From positions 28,601,354 through 28,665,353 of the forward strand of contig NC_065536.1 in the NCBI RefSeq assembly GCF_932294415.1: a stretch of DNA of 64,000 bases. The letters are read 5' to 3'. Under the pieces are notes generated by a model, which saw nothing but the letters and a program-made list of their open reading frames with translations, did no database searches and was not told the origin of the DNA. The stretch is from Quercus robur. Taxonomy: Eukaryota > Streptophyta > Magnoliopsida > Fagales > Fagaceae. Below, in pieces: positions 12,992 to 24,362 of this stretch (its first letter is position 1; the number at the start of each line of letters is the position of its first letter). The translations under genes and the position numbers were made by a program.

Positions 12992-15900
12992 AAGCACTAA
13001 GTGGGGAAGCATGAAACAACTTACCACTCTAATTTTCTCCTCTTTATCAGATATGCAAGGCAAAATGGCTCCAAGAATATCAGCATAATAAGGCACAAGC
13101 TGGTCCCCACCAAGTTTCACAAACTCATTTATCTGTACAAAACCCCAAAAAAAAAAAACCTATAACAAAATAAAATAAAATTTACAATGAAGCAGCGAAT
13201 TCTCTGTAAATCAAGAAAATACGCGAAAATACTCACTCCACAATCAGATAGAAAAACCATATCAAAGAGTGATACTGGTTAAAAATAGTAGAAATACTCT
13301 CTGAATTGCAGTTCTACTTACCCATGTGATAGCTGTTAACCGAGTAAATTCATCTGAAGAACCTGCCCTCTGCACCAGTATTTCAGCCATGCGACCATAA
13401 TCTACAGACTTCAAGAGTAGCACTGCTCGAGTCAGAAAATTACAAATGAACAAAATATTTTGTTTTTGTCAAAATAATTGGGACTGATGATAAAGTCATT
13501 CTTTGTTTGAAGCTAGAGTCAAAGTGCAACAATCTTATGATTCCAACAGTATCAGAAGAAAAGAAAAGAGGATAATGCATTGCACAAGATTTCAAATAGC
13601 TTGGTAACAGCACAAGGAATACTAAACAACAAAACTGGGATTTGGGCATTCATTGTTAACAGAAGCCTTACTGGGGAGTTCTTGATCTCTTGTAGAAACT
13701 CCGAAAGAGCTGAATCAGCTTGTTGCCTTATTTCATGGCTAGAATCGCTTAACATATTAAACAAACCTGAGATTTATCAAGGATGTGTAAGTTCAAATGC
13801 ATTTAAAGAAGAGAGCAACTATCAAAGAAGCTTATTAGTTTTGAATAATGACCAATTACCATCAAGAAAATCAGGAAGAAAGCCCAGCATATCAATATCT
13901 GGAACACTGTCCAATACAGTAATCCAGCCTACCAAAAACTGCCGGACATAGGGATTTAGGACATTCATACGCTCCCTCAGCAATGGTATAAATTCTTCGA
14001 TGCTGAAGAAAAAATAACTTTAAAAGCCGCATAAGTTACACTGTTAAAGCAGTTCACAAACTCATCCGATGATATTTGATTCTTAAAAATACAACAGGTC
14101 TAAAACAAGAGCAAGAAGATGGCGCACCTGAATTGATCGCTTTCAGTAACAATGTCCTGTTTCATTATAGTAAAATCTGAGAATTGATATAAAGAAAAGG
14201 AAAGCCTATTTTCAGACAACTAAGGGAACAACCCAACAATCTACTTGGTGTTTTAGTCTGTACATGAGTTGGAAGAATGAGGAGGATCAAGGAATAATTT
14301 TTTACCTTCACAAGCCGATCTAAAAGATGAGCAGCACTTTGTACATTGGCATCTGAGTCTGCCGATAGTTTACATAAGGCATCAAAAATCTTATTAAAGA
14401 ATATGATGAAATCCCCTCTTACAACCTGTGCATCAGACCACCACCAAAAGATAATGTATAAAGCCCACTACCAATCCCAAAGAAACACCATTACATATAA
14501 TCCTGCTAATCCAATCTCACCTTTGCAATATTATATAGAGCTTCACAAGCATAATACCGAACTCTGCTATCTTGGTCAGAAAAAGAGTCAAGCACAGGAG
14601 TCACAATTTGCTGGTAGGTGGATCAGAAGCAAAAACAAAATTATCAATACTATAGCGACAGGAAGGTGGGAAACACAAATGGAAAAATAAAATGTTCAAC
14701 AATGTTTATAATGTGATACAACCAACAGGTATATCCTTTTTGAGTACTCCAGCAACACTACGACTCACTTCCATAATAATGATTAATGGTAAAATGGTCT
14801 TCTTCAGTGTTTAAAATGTATTTTTGTGTCTAATATGCACAGCTGAAAACCTCTAAAGAACAAAGATCATCTCATCCTGAGTACTAAAATACGCAAACAC
14901 ATTATCTAGTTGATATATATGCCACAAGTTGGTCACTACTTAGTACCAAATTAAGTTAGTAAAATGCAATGTAAGCTCTTATCACTGGCACACAACATTC
15001 CATTGAGTATCGATATCTATAGAATTCTAAGCAGTACACACACTATAGAAAGCATGATTTGAAGAACCACTAATAAAAAGAAGCAACTTCCCATTCCATT
15101 ATATGGCACCATATAACATATTGAGTTTTCATTTCTTTAATAAAAATTGAGATAGAAATCCAATTTTAGAAAATCCAGTGTTACTTCAAAACAATCGATC
15201 TCACAAATCCCAATATCACTCCAAGTATATTATACCGTCCAACTACAAAACACTAAAGATTTACTTGTCTTGCCTACACACATTAAACATCCCAAGTATT
15301 ATCAAACATGAATGATGAATCTAAATAAAACACAATGTCATGGTATGCTGTTTTTAAGTAAAAGATATCGTCTTAGAATATGGGAGAAGAGGATTGGCCC
15401 TAAGTGATACAAATTCAAAATTCAACAAGTTAAGCTGAAATGTAAGAGTAAGCTGCAACCAATGGACAGCAGCAAATAATAAAGCAAGCCCACATCCATA
15501 TAAAAGTGACAACCTTTCAGAGGTAAGTCATAACATGAGGGGTTTCTACACCCATTAAAACTTAACAATACTAAAACCAAGCCAATTTTCTTTTCTTTTT
15601 TTCTTTTTTCTTTTTCTTTTTCTTTCTTCTTTTTTTTATTTATTAAATAAATCCATCTCCCTCAAGATTGCTTGGCCTGCCATACACAACTAAGGCTAAA
15701 TCCTATAACCTACGTCAAGCAATAACCATTCTGCAGTCTTATAACAAATATCAGTAACAGTAAGTAGCAACAACACTTCAAATTCAAAACACAAAATATA
15801 AGACAAGGCACCATTCCCACCAAAACACATTGAGTTATAAGTCTATCTTCACTTCAAGTCAAAAGGTTAGTCTCCTAGTCCATCCAGAATCTCTACTTAG

Positions 15901-16650
15901 CAAATCACTAAATTAGATTAGCAACATTTCAATTTACAGCCAGTTCATATTCTTAGTGTAAGCTAATATATTTACACTAAGGTTTGACTCATTTCAATTC
16001 AGCACCTATAGCATATCCGGGTTCAAATCGCCCCACCCCAATTGTTAAAAGCCACCAAACAAAAAACCCTTTGACCAAATATATCAATTGGTAAAAGTAA
16101 AACTTGACCCAGAATCAATATTATAAAGTAATGATGCATAATTGTTGTTACCTCTAGATGTTGAGCCGCCTCACTAGTCAACCCAACTGTGGCAGCAGCT
16201 AATCCTATCAATCCCCCCTACATAATGTAACCAAAATTCGAACCAAACAATCATGTTTACAGTCACAAATTCGAAACAAGTTGACGAAATTCGATAAATT
16301 GAAAATACCTTCCGATGATTCGCTTGCGGAGACTTCGTGAACTCCGTAGTCAACAAATTGATCACCGCCGTTATCCTATCATGATCCCCGGCCACCGCGA
16401 GTTGCTTCACAATTCCTTCAACCTATACATACACAACACATACATGTACATATAATTATATACACAACTCCAACAAGATCCAATAAAACCATCAAAAACC
16501 CTAGAAACCAAAACCGATCAAAACTGTTAAAATTCTAGGGCATAGGAAAGAGAAAGAGACCTCAAGAGCAGCATTCTTGCGCTTCTCGTAGAGCTTATCG
16601 GAGAGATTTCGGAGCACGGAAGCGGGAATCACTGAGAGAGCGTCGGCCAT
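5442..16650 (-). CDS. VAC14: VAC14 homologue, HEAT-repeat scaffold of the PI3P 5-kinase (Fab1/PIKfyve)-Fig4 complex
   Basis: Scaffold on endosomal and vacuolar membranes that holds the Fab1/PIKfyve kinase and Fig4/SAC phosphatase and so controls PI(3,5)P2. Twenty coding exons, all GT-AG: 16561-16650, 16309-16422, 16152-16217, 14521-14610, 14306-14425, 14128-14156, 13860-14002, 13672-13766, 13322-13408, 13025-13132, 12771-12862, 12504-12585, 10964-11029, 9918-10033, 9665-9785, 9212-9373, 8924-9052, 7161-7229, 6006-6296, 5442-5543. They sum to 2172 nt, 723 residues, the family's usual plant length, with every phase matching. Diagnostic blocks are [15 protein letters not shown] (residues 16-30), [19 protein letters not shown] (about 58-76), [35 protein letters not shown] and the Vac14 core [17 protein letters not shown]; the C-terminus ends PGQLQL. 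The Gln-rich segment that I recall near the Arabidopsis C-terminus is absent. Start: first ATG matching homologues, but an in-frame ATG lies 84 nt upstream (see findings). Confidence 0.95.
6360..6392. repeat. (CA)n/(TA)n microsatellite in a VAC14 intron
   Basis: About 13 CA dinucleotides followed by a short TATATA run, lying between exons 18 and 19 of VAC14. Confidence 0.9.
7046..7095 (-). mobile_element. Minimal, extremely 5'-truncated LINE insertion (poly(T) plus GATAAG) with target duplication
   Basis: TATAAGTCGG occurs immediately before a run of about 16 T and again just after GATAAG. The inserted piece is thus only poly(T) plus about six bases. The junction poly(T)-(G)GATAAGTA is the same as at the LINE tail near 7643-7665, which suggests the same retroelement family integrated on the minus strand. 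It lies in a VAC14 intron. Confidence 0.5.
7643..7960 (-). pseudogene. 5'-truncated LINE 3' end inside a VAC14 intron
   Basis: Read on the minus strand, about 7955 down to 7675 encodes [19 protein letters not shown] followed by [13 protein letters not shown]. This resembles the tail of plant L1-type LINE ORF2, downstream of the zinc-binding region (the W-C/G-IWRERN-R-FED pattern). It ends in a poly(T) at 7643-7658 on the plus strand, the LINE poly(A) tail. It lies in the intron between the exons at 8924-9052 and 7161-7229. Only the final stretch is present, as expected from abortive reverse transcription. Confidence 0.6.
8130..8800 (-). other. Large VAC14 intron segment, possible degenerate retro-insert
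   Basis: The segment begins with a poly(T) at 8132-8141. Read on the minus strand it contains scattered coding-like patches (for example [14 protein letters not shown]), broken by stops. I cannot assign it to a family; it may be an old retroposed sequence or ordinary intron. Confidence 0.25.
12212..12311 (-). mobile_element. tRNA-derived SINE in a VAC14 intron, with 16-bp target duplication
   Basis: On the minus strand the 100-bp insert starts with GAGCCTTGTAGCTCAATTGG, which contains a perfect RNA polymerase III box A (TAGCTCAATTG). A box B, GGTTCAATCC, follows about 40 nt later. The insert is flanked by AGAGATAATGGATCTA (12196-12211) and AGAGATAATAGATCTA (12312-12327), a 16-bp target duplication with one mismatch. 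It lies in the intron between the exons at 12504-12585 and 10964-11029. Confidence 0.85.
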
Positions 16651-16929
16651 AGCAAAAAACCCTTCCTTCGAACTCTCTCTCTCTCTCTCTCTATCTCTTT
16701 CTCTTTCTCTCTCTCTCTCTCTCTGAGAATTCAAATTCGTTTTCGGATCTTCTCCTCTTGAAATCGGAACATTGCACTCTACGCTTCCTTCTTTTTCTCT
16801 TCGCTCACTTGATATTTTTCTTTCTTTATTTATTTATTTTTTTTCCCAAAGATCGCGGAATCGAGGAAAATGAAATTCGGGAATTTGAATTATTTTAAGA
16901 AGAAAGAGGAAAATCAGATCTACGAAAAT
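16651..16929 (-). promoter_or_regulatory. Proximal VAC14 leader and promoter
   Basis: The sequence between the VAC14 start codon and the first copy of the 876-bp tandem repeat. It contains the GA microsatellite and pyrimidine-rich stretches. I see no unmistakable TATA box here. The nearest TATA-like CACATATAGAGAG on the minus strand is inside the repeat, near 17066-17078, so the transcription start may lie within the triplicated unit. Confidence 0.4.
16676..16725. repeat. (CT)n/(GA)n microsatellite in the VAC14 leader
   Basis: About 50 bases of CT with a few interruptions (TATC, TTTC). On the VAC14 strand it is a GA run 25-75 nt upstream of the start codon, a common composition of plant 5' leaders. 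Confidence 0.95.
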
Positions 16930-19558
16930 CTGGAATTACTTTTACGTACTAAATTTTTCTGCCTAGCTTTGCTTTCTTTTTTCTTTCTATGTGTTTGGGT
17001 TTTCTTTTTTCTTTGCTTTTCTCTCTTTCTCTCTCTGAAGCCTCTCCTCGCCGTGACAGAGTCTCTCTCTCTATATGTGAAAGGAGTCTGAGTGGTTTGG
17101 AGCTTGGAAACTAACGGTGGTGTATGTTGTTGTAATGACCAAAATGTCCTTGTTTTCTATGTTTTTTGTTTTTTTTTTTTTAATGTATGGTCATGTTGGG
17201 TATTTTATTTTTTATTTATTTCAAACAAACATGAAACATGTATGTCAATACTTTTTTGTGTGTGTAGTTGTGTACTGTATATGTCCATATTTGGTGGGAT
17301 GGAAGACAGTGTGATTTCCAAAAAAATAAAATAAAAAATTAGTTGCAGCAGCCAGCCAGCCACATAGTACATTAGTCAAATGGTATTTTATAAAGTTTGA
17401 GATCAAATTCTTCTATCACTTATAAGCCCAATATGGGAAGGTAATAATTAATTTATAACAATTACTTAAAAAAAAGTAATAATTAATGATAAATAATCGC
17501 AATCTAAATTGAATCTAACCTTTTTTTTTCTTTTTTTCTTTTTTTTGTGAGAATCAATTGAATCTAACTTAGATTCTAGTCATAGTCTAATTTTGTGTCA
17601 TCCATTTTAATTTTCTTAATTTTAGGGTCTAATAACTTATTCATAATATTTAGCGCAAAATTCAGGATGATCATCCCTCTCAATGTCAATTTCTTTAAAA
17701 CTTTTTCCCCTCGCCCAATATGTGTGTTAAAAATAATTAGTATTTAAAAAAAATAGAGTAAAATATATATATCTCAAATTATAATTCAGATACTTTTAAG
17801 TAATACTGGAATTACTTTTACGTACTAAATTTTTCTGCCTAGCTTTGCTTTCTTTTTTCTTTCTATGTGTTTGGGTTTTCTTTTTTCTTTGCTTTTCTCT
17901 CTTTCTCTCTCTGAAGCCTCTCCTCGCCGTGACAGAGTCTCTCTCTCTATATGTGAAAGGAGTCTGAGTGGTTTGGAGCTTGGAAACTAACGGTGGTGTA
18001 TGTTGTTGTAATGACCAAAATGTCCTTGTTTTCTATGTTTTTTGTTTTTTTTTTTTTAATGTATGGTCATGTTGGGTATTTTATTTTTTATTTATTTCAA
18101 ACAAACATGAAACATGTATGTCAATACTTTTTTGTGTGTGTAGTTGTGTACTGTATATGTCCATATTTGGTGGGATGGAAGACAGTGTGATTTCCAAAAA
18201 AATAAAATAAAAAATTAGTTGCAGCAGCCAGCCAGCCACATAGTACATTAGTCAAATGGTATTTTATAAAGTTTGAGATCAAATTCTTCTATCACTTATA
18301 AGCCCAATATGGGAAGGTAATAATTAATTTATAACAATTACTTAAAAAAAAGTAATAATTAATGATAAATAATCGCAATCTAAATTGAATCTAACCTTTT
18401 TTTTTCTTTTTTTCTTTTTTTTGTGAGAATCAATTGAATCTAACTTAGATTCTAGTCATAGTCTAATTTTGTGTCATCCATTTTAATTTTCTTAATTTTA
18501 GGGTCTAATAACTTATTCATAATATTTAGCGCAAAATTCAGGATGATCATCCCTCTCAATGTCAATTTCTTTAAAACTTTTTCCCCTCGCCCAATATGTG
18601 TGTTAAAAATAATTAGTATTTAAAAAAAATAGAGTAAAATATATATATCTCAAATTATAATTCAGATACTTTTAAGTAATACTGGAATTACTTTTACGTA
18701 CTAAATTTTTCTGCCTAGCTTTGCTTTCTTTTTTCTTTCTATGTGTTTGGGTTTTCTTTTTTCTTTGCTTTTCTCTCTTTCTCTCTCTGAAGCCTCTCCT
18801 CGCCGTGACAGAGTCTCTCTCTCTATATGTGAAAGGAGTCTGAGTGGTTTGGAGCTTGGAAACTAACGGTGGTGTATGTTGTTGTAATGACCAAAATGTC
18901 CTTGTTTTCTATGTTTTTTGTTTTTTTTTTTTTTAATGTATGGTCATGTTGGGTATTTTATTTTTTATTTATTTCAAACAAACATGAAACATGTATGTCA
19001 ATACTTTTTTGTGTGTGTAGTTGTGTACTGTATATGTCCATATTTGGTGGGATGGAAGACAGTGTGATTTCCAAAAAAATAAAATAAAAAATTAGTTGCA
19101 GCAGCCAGCCAGCCACATAGTACATTAGTCAAATGGTATTTTATAAAGTTTGAGATCAAATTCTTCTATCACTTATAAGCCCAATATGGGAAGGTAATAA
19201 TTAATTTATAACAATTACTTAAAAAAAAGTAATAATTAATGATAAATAATCGCAATCTAAATTGAATCTAACCTTTTTTTTTCTTTTTTTCTTTTTTTTG
19301 TGAGAATCAATTGAATCTAACTTAGATTCTAGTCATAGTCTAATTTTGTGTCATCCATTTTAATTTTCTTAATTTTAGGGTCCAATAACTTATTCATAAT
19401 ATTTAGCGCAAAATTCAGGATGATCATCCCTCTCAATGTCAATTTCTTTAAAACTTTTTCCCCTCGCCCAATATGTGTGTTAAAAATAATTAGTATTTAA
19501 AAAAAATAGAGTAAAATATATATATCTCAAATTATAATTCAGATACTTTTAAGTAATA
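16930..19558. repeat. Tandem triplication of an 876-bp unit upstream of VAC14
   Basis: Three head-to-tail copies: 16930-17805, 17806-18681 and 18682-19558. The sequence CTGGAATTACTTTTACGTAC starts at 16930, 17806 and 18682. By eye copies 1 and 2 are identical. Copy 3 has one extra T in a T-run near 18920 and one T-to-C change near 19382. Each unit holds a CT-rich leader-like patch, TTCGCCGTGACAGAGTC-like sequence, long T-runs and a GCAGCAGCCAGCCAGCC patch. Identical 65-80-codon open frames recur in each copy (such as 17092-17334) but are rich in Phe/Cys from T-runs and are not credible genes. Either a very recent duplication or an assembly effect. Confidence 0.95.
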
Positions 19559-21830
19559 CTAGTCGATGTCGCATACGATGTGTGGATACTTTATACTTTT
19601 ATTATGAACTAGCCATGGTCCCGCGCAATGTGCATATAATGATTTAAGCTGTTATGTGAAAAACTTATATAGAATATCCAAAATATTTTAAAGAAATAAC
19701 ATGAAGTAATGTTGAAATAACATGAAGAGATTTTTGTTAAATTAATAATGTAATACAAAATTAAGGGGATGGAGAATTTAAACTATAGAGAAAAAGCTAC
19801 ATAAATTAGAAATTAGTTGTTATGTGGTGTAATATCTTCTAAAAAAAAAAAAAAAGTGGTGTAATAAGTTGATTGTTTGTTTAATCATTTATTTTTTTGG
19901 TAAAATTTTTAATCATAGTTTTTGATTCTACATTGGCTTGGAGTTAGCATAAAAAATTTGTAATTTCATGTAAATGTTTAGTTTTTTTTTTTTTTTTTTG
20001 AGAAAAATGTAAATGTTTAGTTGGCTTATGGAAATGTCATCTAAAATTTATGATATCACGTTTATGGTATTGAAGTATGATAGTGGTAAGTTAAACACTC
20101 AATAAAAATAGTGATATCCTATTAATAGAATTTTATTATAATCCAAACATGTAAAGAAGTTGAGGTGTAAAGCTAAATGAAAAATTACTCTTACAAAGCG
20201 CCACATGACAGAATCGCATGGTCTCTCACGTGATATTTTTTCTTTCTCATATATATATTTTTAAAACCATATGAAATTCTTATAAATATAAATATATATA
20301 TATATATATATATAATTACTGCATACTTATAGATAATTAATGTGTATTAACTTCATTGACACATTCAATGAATTAAAAGTTTTTCATAAATGTAAACTTT
20401 GATGAGGTGAAAGCCTAAATGAGAGAAGCCCAATGAATGTGCCACTTGGCAGAACTTCATACTCTCCCACATGAAGTCTTTGCTTTTATATATATAGATG
20501 ATTAATTGATTGATTGATATTGATTGATTAATTTCTAGTTATTCTTTATGACCCAACCGAGAGATGCTATGTCTACAATATTTTTATAAAAAATTACAGG
20601 TGATTAGTTGTTATTGGTTCAAATTTCAAGTTAACGCTAAGATTACTTTTTTGTCCCAACAATAACAACTAGTAACAACTTGCCACTTAGGATTTGTTGT
20701 AAAAATGTTATAAAAATGTTGTAGACATATCATTTCTCTGACCCAATAACATTCATCTTATGTTCAATTATATTACACATATCATTAAGAGGAAGAAATG
20801 AAAAAGAAACAAAATTATTATGAATATACATAATTAAGAATATGAATATTATATAGTCTAAATGAATTCACAATTATTTAATTATTTTGGCTAATTAAAG
20901 TGTACAATTATCTTTTACATTCCTTGAAAGAGAGTGGAAAACTGGACATATAATTTGTTAGCTTCAAGAGTCTTCTACATTAAAAATTAAAACAAAAAAC
21001 AAATTGAAGGAATTATTGTTTCTATCATATAAACTGTTTATTTATTTATTTTTAATAGATTCCACTATATAAAAGAAGATCATGTAGAAATAATCCATTT
21101 TTGTGCAAAAATACGATCAGCGATGGGAAGAGGAAAGAGCAAATTGATGTGGCACTTAATAATAAGAGTCTTATCAAGAAGATTGTGGAAAGAGTCTTTC
21201 AACGTGTGTGTCCTATTTTATGATCCCAGCCCATATTTTGGAGAATGTGGGAGAAAAAATTAATTTGAAAGGGTCACGCTCGGGTCATAATATGTAAGAT
21301 AATAAGTGAGATTGGGCTTTTCATAAAGTTTGGTCTAATTTTAATTTAATTTTGAACTACAGGTCATCTTTTAGATAATAGTTAAATAATTTTTTTTTAT
21401 TTAAAGTTTATGTGTTCTATTGGATAACAGTAAAAAAAAAAAAAACTTAATGAAAATAGGTTAAATATGCTAATTAATTATTAAAATGCCACATGGCAAG
21501 AGCTAATGCACTCACGCATGAGGTCTCTGCTTATATATATATATATATATATATTGAATATTGATGATGATTACACCACTTAATAAATTTTATTTGAATT
21601 AATATTTTAACCATTGAATTACCAGTTTTCTAATTTATTAACAAAATGCCAAATTTCATGTCAATTGAATTTTATTTACTATTTAAAATACAAAAACTTG
21701 AAATTTAAATGGATGACATGGGTATTAATCTATGATCTTCTTAAAATTTGGCAAGCATGGAGTGACATTACTAAATATTACAATTTAATCCAATGGTAAA
21801 TTTATCATTATTCACATCTATACAGTGTAC
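19559..21830. other. AT-rich intergenic region with degenerate repeat ends
   Basis: No gene seen. It contains TA microsatellites (20289-20314, 21533-21555), homopolymer T/A runs, and three diverged copies of a motif of the form GCCACNTGNCAGA..CTCNC.CATGA.GTCT.TGCTT followed by TATATA, at 20202-20262, 20437-20503 and 21486-21557. Near 19606 is CTAGCCATGGTCCCGCGCAA, which looks like the end of a repeat family. These are probably remnants of several related small transposons that I cannot name. Confidence 0.5.
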
Positions 21831-22518
21831 AAGCCGGTGTAAATAAGCATGCTGATTTGGTTACATCTTGGCCCTCCATGTAGATAGCCTCGAGTTACAA
21901 AAGCAGGGACTTTGTGAGGAGAGCCACACCTTTGGCTCATGCCAATAGCATGGATACCATCGAAGAAAGAGAAATTCTGGCATGGACACAAAGCACTACA
22001 AGGAGAGAGAATTCAACCCCTGTTGGTCAGAGGCTATAAAACACCTCTTATTGGTTAGTGCAAGTTTAGATCACTGCCAAAGACACGTGTAATGCCCTTA
22101 GGCCTCACGCTTTCCCTCTCCTCCTCTTTGTTTGTCCTTCATGATGGTACAAAGCTTCCCTTCAGCCCACCACCTTGACAAAAACAGTTTTCCTCTCTCA
22201 TCCAGCTGCAAAATAATACTAGTAATAGTTGTATTAGGGTTTGTAAAAGGGAATAAGAGTAAGACATCTGTCCTTGTACAGCCAGCAATGTTCCTCGTAC
22301 TATAAGAGGAGAATATTGTTGAGCAAAGAGGGAGGACAGAGAGGGAGAAATATGGGTAAGGAAGAAAGGCAAAAAAGTGTAAGGTTTTAGGAAGAGAAAC
22401 ACTGTGTTATCCTTAAACTTTCTCAATATTGCATAGTCTTTAAGGGATAAGGACACTCCATCTTTCATCCCACCGTGGTTTTCATCCCTTCCATAGGGTT
22501 TTCCACATACATACTTTG
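21831..22518. other. Intergenic stretch without a recognisable gene
   Basis: Less AT-rich than its surroundings, with CT-rich patches near 22105-22140. A minus-strand frame of 130 codons (22139-22531) begins inside the hAT element to the right and has no recognisable motif, so I do not call it a gene. A host exon or non-coding RNA here cannot be excluded. Confidence 0.35.
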
Positions 22519-23283
22519 TAGGGGTGTGCATGGGTCGGGTTGGGTCGGGTTGAAGGGATTTTTTGACCTAACCCACCATGGTGGGTCAAAAAAAAATTCA
22601 ATCCAACCCAACCCATCACATAAGTCCAACCCAACCCAACCCGATTCATGTGGGTCGGATTGGGTTGGGTTGAACCCATGGGTTTGACAAATTTTTTTAA
22701 TTATTATTATTAAATTGAATAGAAAAAAATATAAATATATATTAAAAAAACCTAAAGATTAGTATCAATGTAACTCCTTAAAGGCAAACAACATTAATGG
22801 CTAAACAACAATAGTAATTTATTAGGATTTGTGTGAACTAATTAGCTTTTATATAGGATAGGAAGAACGGGTTATTTAAAAAAATTTATTAATTATATAA
22901 TATTATATATATATACATATATATATATATTTATATTAAATTAGTATTAGTAGGAGGAACTGAGGAAATGTTGCTCTACAGTTGGTTTTTTTTTTTTAAT
23001 TATTAAATATATATATATATATATATATAAGTGCCCTACAATTGATTTTAAAAAAATTATTAAATATAAAATATATTTTAAATATATATTAAATATGGGT
23101 GGGTCGGGTTGGGTTTGGTGGGTTTGTAATTTTATGACCCAAACCCAACCCAACCCGCTATAAAAAAAAATTTTGTAACCCAACCCAACCCAACCCACCA
23201 AGCCTTAAAAACCGACCCAACCCGTCGTGTCGAGTTGGGTTGGGTCAGGTTTGGCGGGTCGGTGGGTTTTCTGTACACCCCTA
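22519..23283. mobile_element. Non-autonomous hAT element, 765 bp, perfect 8-bp target duplication
   Basis: Termini TAGGGGTGTGCA and TGTACACCCCTA form an imperfect terminal inverted repeat. Both flanks carry ATACTTTG (22511-22518 and 23284-23291), a perfect 8-bp duplication typical of hAT transposons. Subterminal regions are packed with GGGTTGGGTCGGGT on the left and the complementary CCCAACCCAACC on the right. The interior is AT-rich with TA runs and a small internal duplication around CTACA(G/A)TTG. No transposase. Confidence 0.93.
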
Positions 23284-23759
23284 ATACTTTGTCATTCTTT
23301 ACTTTCCTGTTCTTTTCCCTTTTATTCTTTGGTGTTAAAAGTGACATTTTTTATACTCAACAAGCATGAAACTCAAATGTACCATTAGGATTTAGGTCAC
23401 ACATCATCTGAGTCATCCTAAAGTCTAACTTGCACGTACAACATCCAATAAAAATATATTAAATGGTGTGATATTACTAGAAGTACACCATATATAACTT
23501 TTTATATATATGTATATACACACACACGGCTAACTTCAATTAATTATTTCTTATTATTACATCACTCAAATAATTTCATCATTAGATTACATATTCTTAT
23601 AGTTGTACACAACTTCCGTATAATTTTGAAATTTAAACATTTTATAGATAAAATAGTTATTTATTTTTTATCATTTTCAAATTTTCTAGGCATAATTTTC
23701 TTTTTAGATACAGTAGGATTTGAACATGAACAAATTTTGGCTCCAAACATGTTTAGCAA

Positions 23760-23859
23760 TTTCGAGGTTATTTTGGGTATTTTTTAGGTTTATTGGTATT
23801 TTGGTCATTTTAAAAGTTTCAAGAGTATTTTAGTTATTTTTTAGGTTTTGGAGTTTTTT

Positions 23860-23903
<44 letters not shown>

Positions 23904-24035
23904 CTTTTTAGAGGTTTTGGGGGCATTTTGGAGGTTTTAGGGGCATTTTGTAAATTTGAAGTGTATTTTAGTCATTTTAGAGATTCCAAGGTTATTTTGG
24001 TCTTTTTAGAGGTTTATTGGTATTTTGTTAGTCAT
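23760..24035. repeat. Degenerate minisatellite with poly(T) core
   Basis: Repeated phrases of the type TATTTTGGTCATTTTAGAGGTTT or GGGGCATTTTGGAGGTTT, with a period of about 28-32 bp. A run of more than 40 T lies at about 23858-23903. The copies are diverged and no coding capacity is seen. Confidence 0.6.
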
Positions 24036-24362
24036 TCTCATGAGTAAAATAAATTTAATTATCACGAACAATTTTGTCATATGTATAAATTATTAGTTTA
24101 GCAACAAAAAAAAATGTATAAATTATTATATCTCCCACCATTAAGTAATGTAAGATTACCTCCATTTAATAAGGTAATGAACTAAGCATCGTAATGTTCA
24201 CATTATCTAGGTTATTGATTAGGGTTTACGATTACAATAATGTGACCTTGATGTAATGCATATCACAGCAAACCACACATCCCCTAGACGTCCATATCAA
24301 AGATGCTCCAGCAATTGCAAAAAGGTTCATACAAAAGAATAGACAAGCCTATCATTTTTCCT

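Noticed and set aside
17092..19087. Identical 65-80-codon open frames repeated three times
   Set aside because: They follow from the tandem triplication; the sequence is Phe/Cys-rich from T-runs, has no motif, and a single T insertion in copy 3 shifts the frame.
22139..22531. Possible 130-codon host gene on the minus strand
   Set aside because: Its start codon lies inside the hAT element, it is rich in Ser/Leu/Phe, and no motif or splice partner is visible.
22527..23260. Interstitial telomere-like repeat (GGGTTGGGT arrays)
   Set aside because: Not the plant TTTAGGG unit, and the arrays sit symmetrically at the ends of a hAT element with a target duplication.
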